A stretch of DNA of 29,268 bases, taken from contig JAUCBJ010002502.1 in the NCBI GenBank assembly GCA_032718475.1, positions 1 to 29,268 on the forward strand. The letters are read 5' to 3'. Shown piece after piece: positions 8,923-18,418 of this stretch. Source of the DNA: Nemertoderma westbladi. Its lineage: Eukaryota; Xenacoelomorpha; Nemertodermatida; Nemertodermatidae. Under the pieces are notes generated by a model. The model searched no databases. It worked only from the letters and a program-made list of their open reading frames with translations, and was not told the origin of the DNA. The translations under genes were made by a program, and so were the position numbers. Every line of letters starts with the position of its first letter. Position 1 is the stretch's first letter.

Positions 8923-9072
8923 GACGACAGACATTTGGTGAAATGCTCTAGATTGATATTTAGTGTTCAAAACTATTCAAATTTTTGACTACAAAATTTC
9001 CATGCATTTTGATAAAAATTTAAAGATTTTATACCACTTTACATGGGTACAGGTTTTTTTGACCACCCTGTA
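8923..9072 (-). repeat. right terminal inverted repeat of the mariner relic
   Basis: The inner part (8923-8980) mirrors the left repeat. The outer part (8981-9072) ends in GACCACCCTGTA, the reverse complement of the common mariner start TACAGGGTGGTC. Confidence 0.85.
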
Positions 9073-9962
9073 GTAGAGTGGTTTAAGTTTTACTGGTAAT
9101 TCTAAAAAGAATCTCGAATAATTTGTTTTAAACCTAACAAATAGAAAATATTTTCGTGCGGTCTACAGATGGATGATGACTTCTGATGGTAACAGATATT
9201 AAAATCTCCTAAAATAAGTGATCACACAAATGTGAAGTACAAATTATTTATTATACATATATTAAATATATATATTATTAACGATATAAGGTACAAATTA
9301 AAATAGATTTCGTTTTATGAAGTAAAAGTTACGTCAATAATACTACGTCACAAGTCTCTAAATCTTCCCTACGACTAAAAATTGATTTATTGTGATATAT
9401 TATCAATTTTCCAGATATGTAAAATGGTTTTGAAACCCCTAAGTTAATTATTTACTGGTGATGATGTAATCTAATGAATAAATTAATTTATTTCATTGTC
9501 AACGACGTATTGTTAGTATTCAGGTTATTTGTAGGGTATCCTGTCTCTGGGGTCTCGTGTATCCGTTTTCTGGCTTGGAGTGGGTTGCAGAAGCCTATAG
9601 ATAGTGGAAGTGAAGTGAAGCTATAAACAAAGCATTTTTATTCCATTAAACAATTAAATTTTACCTAAACCAATTATTTTCTTCAATCGAACTGTAATCA
9701 TATTTATAACCAAACAACTGAATATAATGTATATATTTGTTATCAGTAGCAAAAAGACTTTGCGAGCGTTATAAGGGGTCGCAAGAGCAATAAGTCATTT
9801 TTTATGAAAATCAAAAAAAAATATAATGAAAAAATCGAATTAACATTTTTCATGTAATATGTAATTTTATTCCGTTATATTGCCCTCTTCTACTTGGTCG
9901 ATGTAAACTATATATAGTACAAATAGATAAGTCAATAGGCGCTACCACCATGGATTTATTGT
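9073..9962. other. AT-rich intronic DNA, nothing recognised
   Basis: No open frame of note, no inverted repeats and no exon-like block was seen. It contains palindromic AT runs (TATATATTAAATATATATAT-like) near 9250-9275. Confidence 0.5.
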
Positions 9963-9991
9963 AGTATTGGCAATGTGGTGTGACCTACTTA
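9963..9991 (+). repeat. target-site duplication, left copy (29 bp)
   Basis: Starts AGTATTGGCAATG and ends GTGACCTACTTA. It is identical over 29 bases to 11003-11031 and flanks the minus-strand LINE insertion. Confidence 0.92.
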
Positions 9992-11002
9992 GGGGATCGG
10001 CATGCTGCATTGCAGCTGCATTTTTAAGAATGCTGTGCCGGCTTGTCAACAAAATTGCACCGCCACAACTCCCTATCACCCATGACATTTGCTAGATCAT
10101 CCGCATCTTTAAGGCCAGTGTCCTTTAAGATGCGTCTCAAGAAAGTCATGGGCTGTCCACCATGCTTATTCACTCCATGAGGCTGCCAAAGTACAAGATT
10201 ATGCACTGGCTGGTCCTCACGGCGAAAGCAATGTCCTGCAAAGCGGAGGCGATTTTGTTCTAGTGTCAAGCTTGGGGGAAACAATGAGACACCTCCAATG
10301 TTATATAGTGTCTGGTTGGATATGTGTGCATTGTACTTGACACAATGAACCCGGCGTAGCATTCTTGTGAATGTGCCATCCAGAGATTTGGTGTCCTCAG
10401 CAGTTAGAGCCCAGCATGGACTCCCGTAGAGGAGTACTGGAACTACTGCTGCTCTAAATAATCGGACCTTAAGTTTCCGATTAATTCTCGGTGACTTCCA
10501 AATCCTGGAAAGCCTATTCAAGGCTGCCCATGCCTTTCCCTTACGTATTCGAAGGTTCTCACCTGACTTCCGGATCCATGATCCCAGGTAACAGAAGTCG
10601 TCCACATGCTCAAGCATACCATCCTTTGAGCTTATGCTCATCCGATCAGAGACTTGCTGAGGACTTTCAAAGTTAACTGTCAGAATTTTGGTCTTTCTGG
10701 AGTTAATAAAAAGACCAACACTAGAAGCAGCATGTTCTAATGAGCTGAGGAGCCGTTGGGCTCCCTCTAATGATTCTGAGAGTACTCCTAAGTCATCAGC
10801 AAAGTCTAGATCAGTTAGGTACTTGGTAGGATTTCCTCGACTTCTGGAGCCAGTAGGTGGAGTTATCATCACCCCATCATCATTATAATGATATAAGGAC
10901 ATGCGTAGAACATAGTCAACCACAATAATGAACAAGAATGGTGCAAGTGTGTCTCCTTGGAGGACGCCCCATAACACTTCAAATGGTTCTGTGTAAATTA
11001 CC
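9992..11002 (-). mobile_element. 5'-truncated LINE insertion (APE/RT type, RTE-like)
   Basis: About 1.0 kb of the 3' part of a non-LTR retrotransposon lies between perfect 29-bp direct repeats. The 3' end lies at the left edge, with only about 35 bases between the ORF stop and the target duplication. No poly-A tail is seen. The 5' truncation point is at 10994, and about 8 extra bases separate it from the right duplication. Its 449 bases at 10546-10994 are nearly identical, in inverted orientation, to 13977-14425 of the plus-strand LINE, so the two belong to one family. Confidence 0.9.
10024..10994 (-). CDS. LINE ORF 3' part: RT palm end and C-terminal domain
   Basis: Open reading frame without stops, covering the last third of the LINE polyprotein. 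It begins in the RT at EPFEVLWGVLQGDTLAPF and holds the catalytic LDFADDLGVLSES. It continues through the primer-grip and thumb region to the family's C-terminal domain (VLLYGSPCWALTAED, RRVHCVKYNAH, LRFAGHCFRREDQPVHNLVL) and ends at NFVDKPAQHS. The visible start codon lies in non-LINE flanking sequence and is not a real initiator. It cannot encode a working protein because the endonuclease and RT fingers are missing. It supplies the 3' end that the plus-strand copy lacks. Confidence 0.88.
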
Positions 11003-11031
11003 AGTATTGGCAATGTGGTGTGACCTACTTA
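11003..11031 (+). repeat. target-site duplication, right copy (29 bp)
   Basis: Perfect copy of 9963-9991 on the other side of the LINE fragment, showing target-primed insertion. Confidence 0.92.
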
Positions 11032-11340
11032 AAACTGGACTGATAGTAGTAAGCTTATATTCCAGTAGTTTTTGTCAAATGTTGTAGTCAAATACTTACT
11101 TCTGAAACACTGGAAATGACAATAGTTAGTTGCTAACAACACAAGCAGGTTCATGCAGTATAGATTATATTATTGCTGGATGGCTCTAAGATTTGAATTT
11201 TACTTGTTTCTGTTTTGCCATAGGCCTACTATCTGTACAGGTCAGGTATTCTAGGTCATTGATCAAGAAAACTTGCCACCTCCATGCAGCATAAAGGAGG
11301 TGCCACCTGTAGCTGCATAGACCCTCTTACTAGGGCAAAT
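11032..11340. other. intronic DNA, nothing recognised
   Basis: Contains one TAGGCCTA palindrome (11221-11228). No coding or repeat structure is evident. The left limit of the following LINE is uncertain and may lie in here. Confidence 0.4.
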
Positions 11341-11650
11341 CTGGTCCTGTAACTAGGACCCCCTTCGTTCTGGGATAAGGACGCCCTTGGTCCTGGATTA
11401 AGGACCCATATACTTGGCTGCAGGGGTATATGGCCTGGCCAGGCAGATGGTGATCTACCAATGGCTGGTCAGGAGTAGAGTGTTCTCATGTCCACTCTGA
11501 GTGCACTTCACTGCGACCTGCACCTGGCAGCAGGGGTACAGGGCATGACCCAGCAGATGAGCTGCACAGCCAATGGTGGGTCATGTGCGCGAGAGTAGAT
11601 ATGGGTGATGGGCCTCATATCTGACTCCACTGCGACACCCACCCTGTGGA
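11341..11650 (+). promoter_or_regulatory. putative LINE 5' UTR with two imperfect 110-bp monomers
   Basis: GC-richer DNA directly upstream of the LINE ORF. A unit beginning TGGCTGCAGGGGTAT at 11415 recurs in diverged form at 11525 (TGGCAGCAGGGGTAC). Shared words include CCAATGG, the GCAGATG element and ACTGCGAC before the ORF. Tandem 5' monomers serve as internal promoters in several LINE families; that role here is inferred. Confidence 0.55.
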
Positions 11651-14431
11651 ATGGCAAACCAGGGTGTGGTATTTGCCCCGAGAGCTGACTCGGCAAAAAA
11701 GCACCCCCCAACCCCCACTATGGATTACATTAGTAATGCGGAGGTCCAGCCACTAGAGGCCAGTGGAATGACTGGACACAATCGGCCTCACAGGCGTCAG
11801 TTATCTCCTGACCGGCTGCCTGTCTCACCCCCTACTGGAGAGAGAGCGGCAAACAATTCTTTGAGTCCCTTTCCTGATGACCTTTCTGGCCCAAACCCTG
11901 GGTCACCAGGGAGGCCAGATTGTGAGGGGGAGAGGGATTCTGGAGTTGGAGGCTACTCTCATGTTCCACCCCGACCAACAAAGCCATTGGTGAATCTGAG
12001 GCAAGTCACTAGACTAGCCTCAGTAAACACCCTAACACTCGGGTCCCCAATGCGACAAGGTGAGCTGACTGCCTTGGCAGATAAGCTTTCTCTTAGTGCA
12101 GTGGGTGTTCAAGAGCACCGAATGCAGACTGGACAGACTGATGAGGTTCTGATTAAGGACATGGGGGGCGGTTGGCGACTCGCCCTCGCTTCAGCAGATG
12201 ATAGTGGCAATGGTGGAATTGGTCTATTGATGAATCCAACTGCACATGCAGCATTGGACAAAATAGACCAAATCTCTAACCGCATCATCCGTTGCCACTT
12301 CTCATGTTCTGGAAGACTGGCTAAGAAGTTTCCTAAGGTGGTTCTGATTGTGTGCTACTCTCCAACTAGTGTTGCCCCTGTAGAGGAGGTGGAAAATTTC
12401 TACCAGAATCTACAAGCAGCTACTGATGGAGTGGATCAGCATGCATTCTTAACATTCCTGGGAGACTTTAATGCAAGTCTGCATCAATCACCTACATCGC
12501 CCTGGGTCTATAGCAATAGTGTTAACCGAAATTCCGTCCATCTTCAGGATTTTATCTCTGGAAATGGATTGTTTTCGGCTGGAACCCAGTTCAAGAAGCG
12601 AACTGGAAAGCTATGGACTCATAGTGGACCCAGTGGTCACAAGTCCCAGATAGACCATATCCTGTTTCGTAGGAAATACAGGAGCTCTATACAAGACTGT
12701 AATGCATTTACACTACGACCCTTCTCCAGTGATCACCGCCTTATTGTGGCCAAGGTAAGACTTAGTCTGCGTGCTAGCAGAACAACGAAATCTGCCTTGC
12801 CGCGGCATGACTGGTCCTCTCTGTTGCAACAGCCAAGTGTGAGATCCAGCTTCACACTACAGCTGAGCAACAGGTATGAGGTTCTTGCCTCTGAGGCGGC
12901 AGATCACTGTGAGGGCTATACTGCCTTCACAGAGGCAGTTAAGTTAGCAGCTGCAGAAACAGTTCCTGTATACCCTCGAAACAGGAAACGGGCCCCCTGG
13001 ACTGACAACAAAATTCAGAAGTGCCGAAATGACCTCTACAAGGCGCAGAAAGAGTCCAGACTCAAACAGACTACAGCGGCCAAGAATGCAGTTAAGGCTG
13101 CATCTAGGTCCCTGAACAGGCAGTACTCTGTTAATTTACAGGAGCTAATAAACCAACAGGTTGATGCCATCAATGATGCTGACGACAGCAGGCAATCATC
13201 CCAGGCATGGAGATCGATCAACTTGCTTGCTGGTCGAAAAAGCCAACCAACCACCAAGGTTAAGGCTGAATCACCAGCCGATCGCCTCAATGGTTGGAAG
13301 GCCCACTTTGAAAAGCTCCTCAATAATGACAGGGTATTGCCTGATAACTTTATAGAAGTAAAAGTGTCTGAGTCTGTACTCCCAGATATTCCCATTGGTG
13401 ATATCTCCTTTGCAGAAGTGAAGGCTGCTGCAAAGAGCATTAAGACCAATCGTGCCAGTGGAGTAGATGGTGTTCCCCCTGAGGTCTTTAAAATACCTGA
13501 GTGTTTAAAGCTCATCTATCCCATCATAGTAGACATGTACCGAACAACAAGAGTCCCACAAGAAATGAAAACAAATAAGTTGGTGCCAGTTCCCAAGAAG
13601 GGCAACCTAACACTCTATGGTTCTTTTCGGGGAATCTCATTGATCTCGATTGCTGCAAAGCTATACAATAGAATTCTATTAAATCGTATCAGGGATCCCA
13701 TTGAGAGACTGCTCCGTGGAAATCAGAATGGGTTCCGTAAAGGTCGTGGGACCATGGAGCCCATTTTGGCACTTAGAAGGATAATTGAAGAGTTATCAAA
13801 AAAGAAAGACAGGCATCTGGCTGTTATCTTTGTTGACTTCTTCAAGGCCTTTGATTCAGTCTCTCGCTCACGTATGTTCAGCATACTTTCATTATATGGG
13901 ATTCCTGATGAAATTATTGCAGCAATCAGATCAGTATACGATGGTTCGACAACATTTGTGTCTACTGTTGACGGTGACACAGAACCATTTGAAGTGTTAT
14001 GGGGCGTCCTCCAGGGAGACACACTTGCACCATTCTTGTTCATAATTGTTGTTGACTATGTTCTACGCATGTCCTTAGATCATCATAATGATGATGGGGT
14101 GATGATAACTCCACCTACTGGCTCCAGAAGTCGAGGAAATCCTGCCAAGTACCTAACTGATCTAGACTTTGCTGATGACTTAGGAGTACTCTCAGAATCA
14201 CTAGAGGGAGCCCAACGGCTCCTCAGCTCATTAGAACATGCTGCTTCTAGTGTTGGTCTTTTTATTAACTCCAGAAAGACCAAAATTTTGACAGTTAACT
14301 TTGAAAGTCCTCAGCAAGTCTCTGATCGGATGAGCATAAGCTCAAAAGATGGTATGCTTGAGCATGTGGATGACTTCTGTTACCTGGGATCATGGATCCG
14401 GAAGTCAGGTGAGGACCTTCGAATATTTTAA
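11651..14431 (+). CDS. LINE polyprotein: APE endonuclease + reverse transcriptase, 3'-truncated
   Basis: Copy-and-paste retrotransposon protein that nicks target DNA and primes reverse transcription there. Residues 1-115 are a proline-rich leader. The APE-type endonuclease spans about 120-372, with N126 (VNTLTLGS), E155 (VQEHRM), Y236, D272 and N274 (LGDFNAS), IDH near 334 and S360-D-H. A linker follows. RT spans about 640-875, with VPVPKKGN, FRGISLIS, NQNGFRKGRG, D729 in IFVDFFKAFDS, GVLQGDTLAPF and the catalytic FADD at 840-843. The frame runs without stops to LRIF at 14431, where LINE sequence ends at about 14425. The C-terminal domain seen in the minus-strand copy is missing. The intact frame suggests a young copy, but loss of the 3' end leaves it immobile. 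The RTE-like assignment rests on domain order and the C-terminal domain of its sister copy. Confidence 0.9.
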   Translation: MANQGVVFAPRADSAKKHPPTPTMDYISNAEVQPLEASGMTGHNRPHRRQLSPDRLPVSPPTGERAANNSLSPFPDDLSGPNPGSPGRPDCEGERDSGVGGYSHVPPRPTKPLVNLRQVTRLASVNTLTLGSPMRQGELTALADKLSLSAVGVQEHRMQTGQTDEVLIKDMGGGWRLALASADDSGNGGIGLLMNPTAHAALDKIDQISNRIIRCHFSCSGRLAKKFPKVVLIVCYSPTSVAPVEEVENFYQNLQAATDGVDQHAFLTFLGDFNASLHQSPTSPWVYSNSVNRNSVHLQDFISGNGLFSAGTQFKKRTGKLWTHSGPSGHKSQIDHILFRRKYRSSIQDCNAFTLRPFSSDHRLIVAKVRLSLRASRTTKSALPRHDWSSLLQQPSVRSSFTLQLSNRYEVLASEAADHCEGYTAFTEAVKLAAAETVPVYPRNRKRAPWTDNKIQKCRNDLYKAQKESRLKQTTAAKNAVKAASRSLNRQYSVNLQELINQQVDAINDADDSRQSSQAWRSINLLAGRKSQPTTKVKAESPADRLNGWKAHFEKLLNNDRVLPDNFIEVKVSESVLPDIPIGDISFAEVKAAAKSIKTNRASGVDGVPPEVFKIPECLKLIYPIIVDMYRTTRVPQEMKTNKLVPVPKKGNLTLYGSFRGISLISIAAKLYNRILLNRIRDPIERLLRGNQNGFRKGRGTMEPILALRRIIEELSKKKDRHLAVIFVDFFKAFDSVSRSRMFSILSLYGIPDEIIAAIRSVYDGSTTFVSTVDGDTEPFEVLWGVLQGDTLAPFLFIIVVDYVLRMSLDHHNDDGVMITPPTGSRSRGNPAKYLTDLDFADDLGVLSESLEGAQRLLSSLEHAASSVGLFINSRKTKILTVNFESPQQVSDRMSISSKDGMLEHVDDFCYLGSWIRKSGEDLRIF

Positions 14432-14492
14432 AATTTTATTGTTATTGGTGTGGGAGTCCCACATGCCAGGATAGAAACAATGAAAGAAATGC

Positions 14493-15152
14493 GATAGAAA
14501 CAAAATAGAAACAAACCAATGTGGAAAGATAGGTCATTTAAGGAATGTTTGCAGATCAGGACACCAAGTTCATGAAATTGATAGAGCCGCATTCCAAATT
14601 CAACAAAAGGATGATACAAATACCTTTCAAAACCAGGATCATCACTTAACAGATAATGATCCCTCTCCATATGATTATCACTTCACTGATACTAATTCCG
14701 CTCCATACAGACCACCCCACTACATAAACACCATTACCTTTCAAGAGGAAAATGCCATTTATAGAGTCCCAAATATTGCCCACATGACAAATATTCAAGA
14801 TCGAGACACAACAGCTCGAGGTCTATCTCGATCACCAGTGGTAAAAATAACAGCCAAATGCCATGGTTACTCATTTTCATGTGAAGCTCTACCTGATACA
14901 GGTGCCGATGCAGCCATCATGCCATATAAACTAATTCAAGAGCACAACATGACTAAATTTATTGACACATCAACCATGCCTCAAGTTTATGCAGCAAATA
15001 GGCAATTAATACAATCATGCGGCATCATTGAGCTTCAAATCGAGTATTATGGCATGCAAACGACAATCAATGCTGTGGTAACAACAATAACTGGAACATT
15101 CATTCTGCCATGGTACACATTAAAGATACTACATATCATACCACATTCATAA
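14493..15152 (+). pseudogene. Gypsy gag zinc knuckle and aspartic protease
   Basis: One frame runs from about 14493 through QCGKIGHLRNVC, a CCHC knuckle whose first Cys is replaced by Thr. It stays in frame to the protease, whose active site is LPDTGADAAIMP at about 14890-14925. The internal ATG at 14784 is unlikely to be a true start. A TAA at 15150 cuts the frame before RT. The family's retroviral-type protease normally matures the polyprotein. Confidence 0.85.
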
Positions 15153-15224
15153 CCTGTACCAATACAAGTCGTTTCACAGGTGAATGCTGTCAGAAACAGC
15201 GATTCCATACGTGTTGAGCTACTA

Positions 15225-16229
15225 CGAGAATTTTCAGATGTCTTTGACACATCATATTCAATCCAATGGATATTCATCCTATGAAAATCCATATCAAACC
15301 GAATGCGATTCCTTTCAAGATATATACTGCTCGGAAAATACCTGTGCATCTTGAGTCTGAAACAAAGGCTGAACTCGTAAGGTTAGAGCATCTGGGTGTG
15401 ATAAAGAAAGTCGATCCTCAATCTTTACCACCACAATGGGTTACATGGTTGTAGTACAAAAACCACGTGGTAGGGTACATATATGCTTAGATTACTCAAA
15501 GCTAAATCAATTCGTAGAACGCCCTATTCACCCTTTCCCATGTAGAAAAGATATTGTTGCCAGTCTTACCCCTAATGCACAATTCTTCACTACCATGGAT
15601 GCCGTACAAGGGTATTGGCAAATACCTATATCCAGTGAAAGCCAACATCTAACAACCTTCTTAACACCTTGGGATTGCTACTATTTTCTTCGAGCACCGA
15701 TGGGTCTCAATTCAGCAGGTGATACATTTTGCATGTGGGGGGACACTGCAATCGAAGGCATACCCTGCACTGAGAAAATGGTAGATGATGTCATAGTTCA
15801 CACTTTAACATTAGATGACCGCATCAATTTTGTAAGACGCATTCTAGAACAGTGTACAAAATAATGCTTTCTAAAGAAAAATTCATATTTGGACAACCTG
15901 AGGTTGAATTCGTTGGTTTGCACATTGGCAGAGATGCAATAAGAAGTGATCCTGTCAATATTGAAGCAATACAAAAATTTGAATCGCCAAAGAACATTTC
16001 AGAGCTTAGATCGTTTTTTGGTTTGATCAGCCAAATGTCAATGTTCAGTGATAAACTCACAACTTTGGCAGCACCTTTAAGGGGACTACTGAGCTCGAAA
16101 AATGCTTATTTTTGGACTTCAGAACATGAGAGCTCATTCAAATCCATTAAACAAACCTTAACACAAACTCCAACATTATCCCCATTTAACATCAAAGCAA
16201 GCACAGTGATGTCTGCTTTTCACCATTAA
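15225..16229 (+). pseudogene. Gypsy reverse transcriptase, frameshifted
   Basis: Three successive frames make up the domain. One at 15266-15454 carries IKPNAIPFKIYTARKIPVHL. One at 15436-15864 carries HICLDYSKLNQ, TTMDAVQGYWQIPI with the first catalytic Asp, FLRAPMGLNSAGD, and MVDDVIVH in place of the usual YVDD box. One at 15852-16229 carries FVGLHIGRDAI, ISELRSFFGL and the connection region. The shifts near 15445 and 15855 show decay. Confidence 0.9.
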
Positions 16230-16437
16230 GACCGACCATAAGCCTCTGATATCCATCCTAAATAATAAACAACTACATATGATAGACAATTTAAGGCTTC
16301 AAAGAATTAAGGAGAAGATCATTGGATATAATTTAAAGGCTGAATGGATTGCTGGTAAATCCAATGGTATCGCGGATGCCTTATCAAGAAAGCCCGTAAC
16401 CAACCCAAATACTGATGATAACATCTTTGCTGAATAA
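16210..16437 (+). pseudogene. Gypsy RNase H remnant and tether
   Basis: The frame reads FTIKTDHKPLISILNN, then LKAEWIAGKSNGIADALSRK, the typical end of the Gypsy RNase H. The N-terminal half of RNase H, which carries most catalytic residues, is missing between the RT tail and this point, so an internal deletion has occurred. Confidence 0.8.
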
Positions 16438-16545
16438 GTTGATAAATCTTAAGGTGAGAAGCATTCTCAGTGAAAGAAACAAAGATATTGATCCTGCACA
16501 TTATCTCTCTATGAAGCAGCCTGTGATGACAATGAATACAAGCTA

Positions 16546-17400
16546 TTGGTTGAAACAATTCGAAACAAACAAGACAACATTCCCACTAAGTTAAAGCTTC
16601 ACAAGAATACTATAAAACACTATTCTGTAATCAATGGCCTTGTTCTATTGGGGAATGGAATTCTAGTACCAGCTAAAGCACGCAGGGAAATATTAGTTAG
16701 ACTTCACATGGCACACCAAGGGTTGAGGCGCTCACTAAAACGGATGCGCCAACTATATTATTGGCCAGGTATTCGCAGTGATGTCGTAAACACAATTGAA
16801 GCTTGTGCAGAATGCCAAGTCAGCCAAAATAACCAATGCACACTGACACACTACAACGTCGTCCTTTTGAGCAGACATAGGCAGATTTTTTCTCATATGG
16901 TGGTCGTAGTCACCTTATTTACATAGACTGATTTAGTGGTTGGCCTATAGTAGCACATTATACCAAACCACCAACATCAAGCACAATGATAGCCAGCCTG
17001 CAGCAATACTTCAGCGATACGAGGGTCCCTCCCTATTATATTAAGAACAGATGGCGGGAGTCAATTCACTTCTTACGAATTTGCAGTATTCTGTAAAAAC
17101 TGGAACATCAGACGTATAATCAGCAGTGCAGGATATGCACAAAGCAATGGAGTATCAGAGTCTGCAGTAAAGAGCATGAAAGCACTACTTATAAAATGCA
17201 GTTCCGGCTTAGGAAATTTCGACAATCAAGCATTCAATGAAGGCATTCTCGAGTGGAGAAACACACCATGCGATACAAACCACCCCTCCCCCTCAGTCCT
17301 CCTTTACGGTCGAAATATGCGAACTCGTCTACCAGCTTCCACCGGTGCTTTAGATACGAATTGGCATCAAGTCCAAGATTACATTGACAAGTGTTGCTGA
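16546..17400 (+). pseudogene. Gypsy integrase, interrupted
   Basis: A zinc-binding N-terminal domain (RLHMAHQGLRR ... CAECQV, HHCC pattern) lies at about 16695-16825. The DDE core follows: YID then an in-frame TGA before FSGWP at about 16920-16945, RTDGGSQFTS near 17048, and SNGVSESAVKSMK with the catalytic Glu near 17150. The frame then continues to WRNTPC and LYGRNMRTRLP. Stops and shifts prevent function. The integrase of this family inserts the reverse-transcribed DNA. Confidence 0.87.
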
Positions 17401-17855
17401 ATCACGATGATCTAACTATAAGCAATATTACGACACACACTCGCATTCCCTTAAACCATTGGCTATCGGAACGTCAGTCTTCATGCAAGACTTCATTCAA
17501 CACTAGAAAATGGGACAGAATTGGGAGGATAAAGTTCGTAACAATAATAGAAGCTACTACATCCTTCTACCTTCAGGGCGAGTATTGCTAAGAAATCGTC
17601 ATTTCCTAAGGATAGCTCAAATGCTCCAAGTATCCATGAAGAACGATTGACAGAGAAACCAGCAACAATCTTCTGCGATAATGCCATACAACCAACTCGA
17701 TATGACACAACACTTTGTGATGGCAAGACTTTGGAGAACGATGTACCACTCAGACATAGTTGTAGAACTAAGACTCAGACGCAGTGATTCCATTCAAACT
17801 CTTATTAAGATTGCCTCATATCGGTATTGACAGATTTCATCGATCTTGGGGGGCG
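17401..17855 (+). pseudogene. Gypsy post-integrase tail and polypurine tract
   Basis: Short open pieces continue the integrase C-terminal region. A G-rich primer tract GATCTTGGGGGGCG ends at 17855 immediately before the LTR. No env-like gene is seen. Confidence 0.6.
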
Positions 17856-18134
17856 TGTTGAGTACCACAATATGATAAACTATAGGTATGATAGGTGGGA
17901 CAGCTGTGGTCTTAATTAATACCCTGGAGAACTATTATTAGAGAGATAATTATTAACTGGTGTTGGGTACCTACAGTATGACCTAGTATGAAGGTTAATA
18001 TTACATACTGTAATTACTATGACTATTATAGATTGTGCGGTGGTGGTATATAAGATAAGTGTATCAAATGTAGTCAATATATATTATTCACATTACTTAC
18101 TCCATTACTATTACATTGTTTTCAAGCCCAAACA
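17856..18134 (+). repeat. 3' LTR of the Gypsy element
   Basis: Begins TGTTGAGTACC right after the polypurine tract and ends CCCAAACA, so the ends are TGTT...AACA. It holds the sequence TATATAAG at 18047-18054 as a likely promoter. There is no 5' LTR in the window for confirmation. Confidence 0.65.
18047..18054 (+). promoter_or_regulatory. TATA box in the Gypsy LTR
   Basis: TATATAAG about 190 bases into the LTR, at the usual place for the U3 promoter. Confidence 0.4.
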
Positions 18135-18234
18135 ATAGTAGGGCCATTTCGAAAAATTCACCTATGGATTGAATATAAAAATGGTGAAATAATAAATATT
18201 AATCAAATACTAAAAAGCAACCATATTTATGCAG

Positions 18235-18418
18235 ATCGATTGCAATAGCAATTACCATATGGGTCACCAACATCCTCTTAGATCTGCCTGCACACATAGG
18301 ATGGGGCAATCATACATACGATTCTCGGATGCTGATATGTGTAGCTAATTTTGAGTCACCAGAATATTATCACTTTCAAATATATACCCTGATTACAGCA
18401 GCCATTCTCCCAATCATG
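18235..18418 (+). CDS. GPCR exon encoding TM4, extracellular loop 2 and start of TM5
   Basis: Next exon of the receptor begun at 6107. The acceptor is TTTATGCAG ending 18234. One base completes the lysine codon begun by the upstream exon (AA|A), then 61 codons follow. TM4 reads SIAIAITIWVTNILLDLP with the conserved Trp. Loop 2 reads GWGNHTYDSRMLICVANF, whose Cys should bond to the TM3 Cys. TM5 starts IYTLITAAILPIM with the conserved Pro. The likely donor is ATG|GTTAGT at 18419. The frame stays open eight more codons to TGA at 18443, so a later end is possible but no better donor is visible. The YD-x-R ... C spacing matches melatonin-type receptors. Confidence 0.92.

Larger units (their letters stand above)
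6795..9072 (-). mobile_element. decayed mariner-type (Tc1/mariner superfamily) transposon
   Basis: Inverted repeats of about 55 bp bound the element. The left copy (6795-6850) reads TTGAATAGTTTTGAACACTA; its reverse complement ends at 8980. On the right, sequence continues outward to CAGGGTGGTCAAAAAAACC (minus strand) followed by a TA at 9071-9072, a typical mariner terminus and target site. The left copy lacks that outer 90 bases. The internal gene (7140-8600) is a transposase pseudogene. Confidence 0.88.
14430..18134 (+). mobile_element. degenerate Gypsy LTR retrotransposon lacking its 5' end
   Basis: The domain order zinc knuckle, protease, RT, RNase H, integrase is that of Ty3/Gypsy elements. 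A purine-rich tract (CTTGGGGGGCG) precedes a 3' LTR of about 279 bp. Gag up to the zinc knuckle and the 5' LTR are absent; the left edge joins truncated LINE sequence at about 14425. Multiple frameshifts, stops and an internal RNase H deletion make it dead. Confidence 0.9.
6243..18234 (+). other. 12-kb GPCR intron filled with transposable elements
   Basis: The span from donor GTAGGT (6243) to acceptor TTATGCAG (ending 18234) is 11,992 bases. It contains the minisatellite, the mariner relic, two LINE copies and the Gypsy element annotated separately. Only about 180 bases at its left edge and 100 at its right edge are free of identifiable repeats. Confidence 0.85.

Noticed and set aside
13036-13515. 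159-codon minus-strand open frame
   Set aside because: Antisense shadow of the LINE polyprotein. The plus frame has all catalytic motifs.
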